DNA from: Sperchopsis tessellata
Lineage: Eukaryota; Arthropoda; Insecta; Coleoptera; Hydrophilidae
Assembly: GCA_033557685.1 (NCBI GenBank)
Contig: JAWQRN010000012.1
Span: 1-57,622 of the forward strand
Direction of reading: 5' to 3'
Length of the DNA stretch: 57,622 bases
Under the pieces are notes generated by a model. That model had not been told where the DNA came from. It saw only the letters and a program-made list of their open reading frames with translations, and did not search any database. Position 1 is the first letter of the stretch. Each line of letters begins with the position of its first letter. The position numbers were made by a program, and so were the translations under genes. This document shows positions 10,660-20,900 of the stretch, in pieces.

Positions 10660-13604
10660 ATGGTACATTGCCAGTTGTGGATGGGATGGGTAAGTACCTA
10701 TATTTCTTAAAGAATTTATTCTCACTCCCAATCGTTTTTTTATTGATAGTTTTTGCTAATTCAAGCATCAGTTTACTCATACTACTATTCTCATCAAAAT
10801 TCTGTTTGTTTTAGCTTGAATCCTACATGACGGAATCATTCATAATCTCAGCATTTAGGACAATGGGTGAAAACCCATTAAACGTGAAGGTTATGCGAAA
10901 TAAATACACTGGAGAACCTGCTGGGTATTGTTTTGTGCATTTTGCTACAGACGAAAAAGCTATTGACGCTATGCACAAACTGAATGGCAAGCCAATCCCA
11001 GGAACATCACCTGTGGTTAGATTTCGTCTAAACAACGCCAGTAATTCTGGACGATCTTTGCTGGAAAGAGAATTTTCTGTATGGGTGGGTGATCTCAGTC
11101 CAGATGTTGATGACTATAATCTATATAGAGTATTTTCCTCAAAATATAACACAATAAAAACAGCTAAAGGTACGGATTTCAATGCCAATTACATCTCAAA
11201 AACAGTAATTACTTGCTTATTTATAGTAACAGTCAAAATATTACCTTCATCATTATAATTAATTAGAAAATGATATCTATTTTGTTAACTCAAACCCAAT
11301 AGTGTGCAAGCAATGATCATTTCTTAATTAAGGGATCTTATGATGTAGGAAAACAGCTACAGAATTGTGTGTTTGCATTGTAAATTGTACCAATTTTATT
11401 AAATTTTTTCAGTAATATTGGATAATAGTGCTTACAGTAAAGGTTATGGATTTGTTAGATTTGGAAGCGAAGATGAACAGAAAGACAGTCTAACAACGAT
11501 GAACGGATATGTAGGACTAGGAACGAAAGCTTTGAAAATTTCTAATGCAGTACCAAAACGTGCAGTTACAGGTTCCATTACAAGTGCAACTGCTACATAT
11601 AATGCTCCAGGAGCAGAGTATGCACAAAATTATGATCCATCTGCATACTGGCAAAATTATTGGTCTGTGAGTATTACATTTTCATTGTTTTTTATTTATT
11701 TTTCTTTTGTATTTTTTTTGTGTGTTGTACACGTGTTTAGTGTTTTGTCTAAACTACAAACCTAAGAAAACTCTTCACGTTTTTAAACCTAAGAACAGTC
11801 TTCACGTTTTCAAACCTATTTTAGTTTGGATGTGGAAGTCATAATTTGGTCCTTTATTCATCATGTAACTTTATTATACCTACCGATCCCACATAATTGG
11901 TACATAGTAGCTCTAGCTTCCTGTATCACATTTTTTATTTTTTTTAATCAAGAGATTGTAATTTCTATCGATGCTGTCAGAGCCGTTAGATAGGAAATAT
12001 TCCAATATCCATGCTTTACCCACTCAAATCTAAATCTAAACCACATACAACTCATTAGATTTGTACAAAATGCTATCTTTCAAATATTGTTTTAAAACTA
12101 GCAACTTCGGGTAATTGTTTCATAGCAAACCGGTGGGCAACGGCCGCACTAACATCATTTCTCTGAAATCGTACTTTCCAAATCAGAATAAACACTCCAT
12201 AACACGACCCAACGAAGCAGGAGTCCCACAAGGGTCAATTACTGGGACTGGTTTTATTCAATATCTTCATGAACTACATACCACGGCTAGTAAACACGAT
12301 AATGCTCGCTAAGTACGCAGATGACACCTCATTTCTAACGCAAAACGATAGCATAGACACAGTGGCAGCAGAACTCCAACAACAGGTACAAATATTATCA
12401 ACATAGTTCAGACAATAGTATTTGAAGCTTAATAGTTCTAAGTGCGCAATAAAAATATTTGATATCCAGCAATGCCTCCAAATATTATAATCGATGAAGT
12501 GGAAATCGAATGGAATCCAGCAGATAAAGTTGTGAAATACCTTGGCGTGCATCTTGACAAACGCTTGACCTGGCTAATCCACATTCAACAAAAAGTAAAG
12601 GATAGTCAAGTTTGACTGTATCCCATTATGAACCGGAACTCACCAATGAGAATTGACTGCTCAATTCTCATCTAAAAATCCATAATATGCAAGCACCTTT
12701 TGCGGTTCAGCCTCAAAATCGAACATTAAAAAACTTCAAGCCTTCCAAAACAAGATCCTGCGAATAGCAACTAAAGCGCCATGGTTCGTAAAAAATACAC
12801 AACTATACTTAGAAATCGACATACTTACCATCTCCGAATTTATTAAGGGATCACTGAGAAAATTCCATGAAAACCTGTCAGAATGCCCTGGTGCAGTCTA
12901 CTACAACCTAGGAAAGGGAATGATACACACTAATCATAAGATTGAAGCCAGAATGCACATTGTATGAAAGCTATGTTGTAAAGAGGATGCAGTTGCATTG
13001 ACGAAAGGTGGTATTCCGCAAAATGCATCTTATAGAGCATTGATTCCGTAAGTTTTGCAGTGAGCTATAAAAATTGTAGTCAAGAAATAAAATGTCAAAA
13101 GTAAGTAACATACTATTATTGTTTTTTGTAGGCCTATGGTTATGTACAGCCCGAAGCTGCAGTTGCAGAACAACAAGCAAATGAAACAGTAGAAACCACT
13201 ACAACAGCACAGCCTGCAGACAAAAAAGATGAAGTTGAACTCGAACTCATAGGTAATAATGATAGAGGTTTAATCATTGTTTGACTTTAGTAGGAAAATA
13301 CAAATTTAATTTACAATGAATATTTGAAAATTATGTTTAATGTATAGTAATATTCTATACTGCAGGATATTAAAAAAAAATTACTTTAGACACATACACC
13401 TGTTTTATTTGGAAGAGTCTGCTTTTTTCTCCCATAGAATTAATGTTCTATGGAACGCATAAACTAATTTTTATTTCCTTTGCAGATCATTCTACCCCTT
13501 TTGATATAGACAAGATGAACGCAGATACAATGGAACAAGATGCCAATTTTTGGGGTGCAATTGAGAATTCAAGGTGGTTACCATGTGAGGTTGAAATATC
13601 TTGA
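10660..13604 (+). CDS. TRNAU1AP: tRNA selenocysteine 1-associated protein 1 (SECp43), copy 2
   Basis: Second tandem SECp43 paralogue. Exons 10660-10689, 10815-11169, 11413-11666, 13132-13252 and 13486-13604, same phases as copy 1, giving 292 aa and TGA. The start is shifted: the codons equivalent to copy 1 Met1-Asn3 are altered, and translation most likely begins at the Met of MVHCQLWMG. Exon 1 ends ATGGGATGG before GTAAGT, so residue WMGS becomes WMGW. RNP1 AGYCFVHF and KGYGFVRF and RNP2 VWVGDL are intact. In RRM2, DNSGFSKG has become DNSAYSKG; the linker lost the PKG tripeptide; the C-terminus reads CEVEIS instead of CEVLEIS. Intron 3 holds a LINE and a hammerhead-family remnant. No AATAAA is close to the stop; the nearest seen is about 13923. 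Open frame and intact splice sites argue against a pseudogene. Confidence 0.9.
11960..12960 (+). mobile_element. jockey-like LINE remnant in copy 2 intron 3
   Basis: Non-LTR RT pieces on +: EAGVPQGSITGTG (12210-12250), then in another frame LVNTIMLAKYADDTSFLTQN (12290-12347) containing the catalytic YADD, and VKYLGVHLDKRLTWLIHIQQ (about 12532-12592). Further C-terminal similarity reaches about 12960. Frame breaks make it inactive. Confidence 0.75.
12960..13075 (+). repeat. Decayed relative of the hammerhead-bearing repeat at 44310-44440
   Basis: GATGCAGTTG, then TTGACGA, GGTGGTATTC, CAAAATG and GAGCATTGATTCC align in order with the repeat at 44357-44421. The ribozyme core here is broken: CTGATGA became TTGACGA and GAAA became CAAAA. 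Lies directly 3' of the LINE and 57 bases before exon 4 of SECp43 copy 2. Confidence 0.7.
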
Positions 13605-14212
13605 TGCAAGATAATGCCCTATGATTTTAGGAAATAATGTTCAATCTTTGTGATATTTGTACAGTTAAGTTTTTTTATATGAAAGTGTACTTTGTCTATT
13701 TAAGAAAATCTTTTAATAGTGCAATGCATTTTTATTTTATTGCATTTCTTTGCTTCTTTAGAACTTCCCTTCATTTAAATCAAAGTTTGTGTTGTTGCCT
13801 TCACTGACTCACAAGCTTTAGAATGACCTAGTGTGGTCGTAACCGGTCGCAATATTAAATCTATTAATTATTTTATCAGTTTGCTACACTGATGTGAAAT
13901 ACCAACCCATAGTGATGGCACTAATAAAAACATATATGTTATATTGCTGATAGTACGAAATATATTAGAACTACATAAAAGTGCCAACATATAACTCGAG
14001 TTCTAAATGCTCGATGTAAACTACGGCGCATGCGCTTATAATTATATTTAATTGCACACAAATGTAATGTAAATTGAAGTAGGTTAACTAATTTATAAAT
14101 ATTAACTTGTTGAAGATCAAAATTTTTTGAATTGGCGCCATATACATTAAAGTTGAGCATGCGCAAAGAGAATTTGGGAATAAGTATAATGTGACAGCGA
14201 TACATCTACCCT
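13605..14212. other. 3' flank of SECp43 copy 2
   Basis: Begins with the 3' UTR segment shared with copy 1 (TTGTACAGTTAAG then T-rich DNA and GAAAGTGTA). The rest is AT-rich with no gene recognised. Confidence 0.4.
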
Positions 14213-14485
14213 CTTGTCGTTCAACATCTAGACCGTGGTAGGAGGAGATAGGTATGCTCATAAGAGCGACGCATTTAAGTTCGGTGTACACCTTACGTCA
14301 CTGGGAATACGTCAGATTAAGGTCGAATTTCGCTTGTTTGGCGTGGTAAGGACACCGAAAGCAAGCGAAATTCGACCTTAATCTGACGCGTACTTAGTGG
14401 TGTCATGAGCAATGGTAAAACGTACGCGGGGCGAGAGGTGCGTATGCGCAAGAGCATACCATCTCTACTCATACCATGATCTAGA
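14213..14485. repeat. Large imperfect palindrome (foldback element)
   Basis: Centre near 14349. The inner arms 14311-14336 and 14362-14387 are a perfect 26-bp inverted repeat (GTCAGATTAAGGTCGAATTT and onward) with a 25-base loop. Outer arms continue with mismatches: the left side around ATCTAGACCGTGGTAGG and GGTATGCTCATAAGAG pairs with GAGCATACCATCTCTACTCA and CCATGATCTAGAC on the right. No coding capacity. Likely a non-autonomous foldback element between SECp43 copies 2 and 3. Confidence 0.8.
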
Positions 14486-14903
14486 CCGATATGCAAGTTT
14501 AAGACCGGCGATTTTACAGAACCCGTTTTGGGCTTGTGTATTCTCGGAAATAAGGATAGAAGGCTGGCGAAACCTTTACTATGTCACTAGGTTAAGAACG
14601 CTGCAGGAAAAGATAATCATTTATATTATTTCTTCGGAGATTTGATTGTAAAGTTTAATATAGGACATTTAGATGCAGTCACTCGCGAGAAATTGCGTTT
14701 GTTGGAAGGGTGTTAATAAATATATTGAGAACTTTAGTAGAAACTGCGAATCTTGTGTAAAGCACAAAAAAATCGTGCGTAAGGGTCTGACTAATACAAC
14801 GTTACATAAAATGGATGTAATGTAACAGCCTTGGTTGAATATAAGAAAAATAAGATCCAAAACAGAAACATAACCTCAATAAATTTAAGAAAAACAAAAG
14901 AAC

Positions 14904-14919
14904 TGTCATTTGAATGTCG
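14904..14919 (+). promoter_or_regulatory. Conserved upstream block of SECp43 copy 3
   Basis: TGTCATTTGAATGTCG, identical to 10594-10609, lies 45 bases before the copy 3 ATG. It is followed by TAAATCTCAAAAATCATTC, which closely matches the sequence before copy 1. Confidence 0.45.
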
Positions 14920-14963
14920 GCATAATTTAAAATTATTTAAATAAATCTCAAAAATCATTCAAA

Positions 14964-17900
14964 ATGAATAGCATGGTGCATTGCCAGTTGTGGATGGGTT
15001 CTGTATGTATATTTATAAAAAAATTCGAAAATTTGTTCATGGATGTTTTGTTTATTTTTGCAACCACACGTTTTGATAGTTTTTGGTGAAACAATCATCA
15101 CTTTAATATTGTCTTGACAAAGTTTCTGATTGTTGTAGCTGGAATCCTACATGACAGAAACATTCATAATCTCAGCGTTTAGGAAAATGGGTGAAAACCC
15201 TTTAAATGTGAAAGTTATGAGAAATAAATTCACTGGGGAACCTGCTGGGTATTGTTTTGTTCATTTTGCTACTGATGAAGAAGCTATTGATGCTATGCAC
15301 AAACTAAATGGTAAATCAATCCCGGGCACTTCACCCATAGTTAGGTTCCGACTAAACAATGCCAGTAATACTGGAAGATCTTTGCTGGATAGAGAGTTTT
15401 CAGTATGGGTAGGCGATTTGAGTCCAGATGTTGACGACTACAATCTATATCGAGTGTTTTCATCTAAGTATAATACCATAAAAACAGCTAAAGGTACGGA
15501 ATTTCTTGTTTGTATCATAGTTTTTAATGTTTACTACGTTGTTAAGAAATCTTATAATGATTTAAATATGTCTGCGTTTAACTTTTTTTTTAACTTCCTT
15601 AACTTGCTTTTTTTCTACAAATAAATTACAGTAGCATAGGTCCTAAAGATTAGATAAATTAAACTGCGAATGTTAAGAAAGTTAAATTTATCATCTTTTA
15701 GTTATATTGGACAACAGTGGTTTCAGTAAAGGTTATGGGTTTGTTAGATTCGGAAGCGAAGATGAACAAAAAGACAGTTTAACAACAATGAACGGATACG
15801 TGGGTCTAGGAACAAAAGCTTTAAAAATTTGTAATGCAGTCCCTAAACCAAAAGGCGCAGTTACAAGTTCGACCGCAACTGTTAGCACAGCTGCAACATA
15901 TACTACCATAGGAACTGAATATGCCCAGTATTATGACCCCTCTACGTATTGGCAAAACTATTGGCAGTCTGTAAGTATTTTTATAATTATTTTAGTGGAA
16001 ATTTTGTTTACTGGTTTTGTGCACTGGTTTGATAGATATTTTATTTAGTTTAAAAAAAACAGGTCAAATTACAAGCAATTCATAATTTCAAGCATTTCAA
16101 GATACGATAATTGTAATAAACAAAAATCACAATCGCATAATCCATGATATAGATTTCAATAAACGTAGGTATTTTATCTTTTTCTCACTGATCGTAATAT
16201 GAACTGTGATCTGTATGCATGTTTCGTAGACTACCGCAAGGCATTTGTCTGCGTGCAGCATGGTAAAATGGTGGAAGTGTAGACAGAAGGGACCTACACA
16301 ACATTTCAGAACTATATTGGAACCAAACGGCGGAAATAACAATAGACCAAATATCCACGTAAAGGAAGATGTCATACAGGGATGCGTGTTATTGCCGCTT
16401 CTGTTCAATATCTACTCTGAAGCAGTCAGCGAAACATCAGGTGGAATCTAAATCAATGGACGACAATAAACAACTTATGATACGCCGTCGATATAGTCAT
16501 CAAAGCGGACAGTCAATTACAACTCCAACAAATGCTAGATAACATAGTGCACTACAGTGGAAGTATGGGCTTTTTTGTGAACATATCAAAGACAATATTG
16601 GTATTTAGTAAAACGCTGATTTTAGATATCTTGGGGCATTAGTGAATCAGCATTGCGACATGACAAGAAAAATGAACAAGCTAGGAAAACATTTGGTACC
16701 ATGCGAAACTTCTTTATAAAACCTGACACCCTGTAAACTAGGACTCGTTTGCTAAGATGCATTTCCCCTGCTGATGTACGGATGTGAAAGCTGGACCCTA
16801 CACCCCTCCATGGAAAAGAACAACTAACGAGGATGTTGTTAGCAGTATGAATAAGCAGAAGGAGGTATTGCTTACATTAATGAAAAGAAAAATAATATCT
16901 GGGACATTTCATGAGAGGAAGCCGATACAAACCCCTACTCATTATTGTAAGGAAAAATCCAAGGGAGACGATCGGTAGGCTGGCGCCAGAACTCGTGGTT
17001 GAGTGACCTACGCTGCTAGTTTGGATGCACATCAACTGAGATCTTCTGCACAGCAGTGTATAAAACAACGGCTGCCATTTGGATCGTCAATCTTCGAAAA
17101 GAGAGGGCGTGAAAAGAAGAACAAGAAGGTCGTAAAACGCTTTAATATTTCCTGTAGTACTGTGTTTCAACCAATCTCTGCCTCATCTATTTTCTTAGTT
17201 GTTTTTTTTTTTTTATATTGCTTGATGGCAATACAAGTATAACACACTGATGCATTTCTGGACCTCTGTTGCTTATAAAATATTTTAAGACAGTTTTTGA
17301 TGATGCCGCAGTGATAAGTGGATGTACCTGCAGTATACAGCTGTAAAAAATATCGTTCCACATAACAGTAGTATAAACGTAAATTAAATGTAAATAATAA
17401 ATTTTTATACAAATATAAAAATTGTCTCACGTTACCATTTTCTAGTTGTATTGTTTTTTAGTGTATTATCAAAAAATGTATAGGAAAAAGTATTCTAATA
17501 AATTATTATACTTTGTATGCTTAGGGATATGGTTATGAACAGCCTGAAGTTGTAGCTGCTGCACAACACGAAGCTTATGTAGCTGCGGAAGCCACTGCTA
17601 CATCACAGTATGTGAACGAAGAAGAGGAAGATGAATTAGAACTAATAGGTCTGTATGAAAACTATAAGTATTATGGCTAGGAATAAGTCATTTCCCCTTA
17701 TCATGGCCAACATTTTTAGACTCTATTGACTCCTTGCACCTCGTCACACATGCCCTTCTATTTCCTCTACTTCCTAGTATCTCACCAACAATACCATCTA
17801 TCAGTTTTTCCTAAGACTGTTTTGATCTCAAGTACCCTCCACCACGCCTACAAATTGTTACCCCCATTAATTAGGCTTTAGTTAATGGCCGACACGTGTG

Positions 17901-20900
17901 TGTCAATTTCGTTCCTGGCGCATTGGAATTTGCTTATGGAGGTAGATGATACATAACCCCAAATTATAGAGTTATAGCGGTAGCGTCATTGAGTTTCGAC
18001 CCTTCGTCTGTGCTTATAAAAACAGGAGCGCCGAAAGCAAGGACAGTCGAGTTCCGCCACAGCCAGCAGCGATCTCCAGGTAAACTTTCTCTATACATTA
18101 CCCTTTTACTTTAAACCTTCCTCCATAAGCACATTTCATTTGTTAGGTTAAGTTTGCTTTCTCACTTTACATTATTTTAAATAATATACTTGGGACATAA
18201 ATACACTTCATTTATTATCTCCAAACATCTGCTCAAATCTATTTTTATTATAAACATACTGTATATATTTTATTCGTTTTATCATTATTATTATTATTAT
18301 ATCTTGTATTGTTTTATACTTATTTAATTTTTTTACTCAATTCTTTTATATTGGACTCTAATGTATTTTTACTTACTGCTACAACTAATAATTTCCATTG
18401 CATTAGTTTAATATACTTTCCTTTTGCAACTTTACTTATTTTCTTTTCTTTTAAATGGTTTTTTTTTTCATTGCTATTACGTACCCCCTTGTGTGCTCTT
18501 ACTGCTTCCTTCCACCCCCACCTTGGTGGCTGTAAGTTGTTCCAGCATATAAACACTATGTTCACTGTAAGTAAATTTTTCTATGTAGAAAGAATTTTAA
18601 TTTCTGCATTAATTTTACATTTATGAGTTACTAACCGTATCAATTCACTTCTTATTTCATGCACTTCTAAGATACTCCATACCCACTAAATTTATCTTTT
18701 TCTGTGGTTCCTATGGCACTACCATGCATTAGTGTAGGAATAGAGAAAACACGATTACAGATTGTTATTCAACCTTTTGAATTATTATTATTATAATCAG
18801 TTCCTCGTCCACGAATAGGTGTAGAGGTATTGTTCTCTTCATTCTCAGTTGTACAGAACTTCCACCATTTCCTTCGATCTGCAGTAGTTTTCTGCAGAAT
18901 TCCCAACAAGTTCTCTTTATCACGGTTACAATACCAGGAAGAAAGAAAATTTCACTACACCATTCCATAGAGTCAAAATAGCCCAACAATGTACTAACTA
19001 TTGGGCACTACTACTATATAATGTACTACCGGAAAACATCGAGCGGATGCAGCCGAACTCCTTCAAGAAGTGGGTGAAACATAGTTTGGTAGATCGAGTC
19101 ATCTATACCATACAAGAATACATGGAGTCCAGTGTAGAAGCAATACCACAATAATTTGACTTTTTGACCACTGTATTGTTAATGTATATTACAGGGAAAT
19201 AAATATAAATGTAGTATCTGTTTTAAAAACTTCTTGGTTGGGATGAACTGGGACTTGGACAATATGGAACTTACAGCCAGCAAGGCACATGCCGAGTTTC
19301 ATACAATCATTCCCGGAGGAACTTAAACCTTGTTCTGGGCTTGCTTTTGGCGTAAAATGGAATATGATAAATTAGTAAAAATGAAGAATCAGCTCAACGC
19401 CATTTAATATTATGAAATGTATAAAAGTTGGAAAGCCCAATTTGTAATAAAGCATACTAAAACAAAGGAAGCCTCTTACAGCAAATACAAGCAAGATTCA
19501 TCAAATAAGCAAAGAGCGGCTTGGAGGATTGTAAATCTTGAAACTGGCAGACAGAAACAATCTAAATGAAAGGAATCAACGCCAACAGCAGCCGAGTTCA
19601 ATAAATTTTACATGGAAGTGGGAACTTTTCAGGTTGATAACACGGATAGTGCCGATCCTTTGGACCTGATGAAGGGTTCCATTGTTGAATCAATGTTTAT
19701 GAACCCGGTAACGCCTAAGAAATAACTACCATCATAAAAAATATAAAATTAAAAGTTCTAAACATACTTATGATTTTTAAACATCTATATTGAAGGAATC
19801 TTTCCTCAGCAGTTGAAGAAAGCTAAAGTAATACCCATTCACAAAAAAGGTGAAACAAACGCATATGAGAACTTGAGACCTATTTTAATTTTGCCATTGA
19901 TTTCAAAGGTATTTGAGATGGTGTTGAGGATTAGGCTTGTGAGTTTTCTGGAGGGGAAATGTCTAATCACACCACACCATCATGGCTACAGAGCAAAGAA
20001 ATAGACTGTGACTGCGATTTCAACAGTTATAGTAACTGTTCTGGAGGCCTTTGATAGGGGAGAGTTTGCTCAGGTCTCCTTTTGTGACTTGAGCAAGGCA
20101 TTCGACTCAGTAGACCATAAAATCCTATTAAATAAACTTTGGAGGATTGGTATTAGAGGATGTACTCATCGACTATTGAAATTATACTTGGAACACAAAG
20201 AACAAATGGTTTCATGGAACTAGAGGAATTCTGGGTGGAGAACAGTGACAACAGGGGTCCCGCAAAGATCAATATTGGGACCCATATTGTTTTTAATATA
20301 TGTCAACGATCTTCCTGATAATGTCTCATTATAGTTGACCTCATTATTTGCTGATGACACTACATTCCTAAACGTAGACAAGAATTTCCCAAACCTTCAA
20401 AATAAAACAACCTACAACCTTGCTCAAGCAGGAAAATAGTTCAAAAGTAACCATCTAAAAATGAATACATACAAGACACATATCCTGTCTCTATATACAA
20501 CTCGTAATCAACATATACCTGCACAAAACATTAAGTTCCTGGTCATACATTTCTCAGAGACCTTGAGCTCCATATTACAGACTTAAAGAAAACGTAGACG
20601 AGGAGTACATTGGGTGTTTCATTTTGTAAGAATACTGTAGGAAATTGACCAAGGAAACACCAGTATATATAAAGTTGCTTTATTGAGCAATAGCCAACAT
20701 GTCTCGAGGCACCTGCCTCATCTTCAGGGCTACAATTTGAAAAAAAAAACACACCAGCAACGGTCTGAAAATAAAATAAAATAGAACAAAATAAAATAAA
20801 ATTAAACGAACACAAAACAAAATAAAGAAACCTCTAAAAGAGGTGTAATAAAACATTTTAAAATTGTAAATATACATAGTACAAAACAAAATAAATTAAA

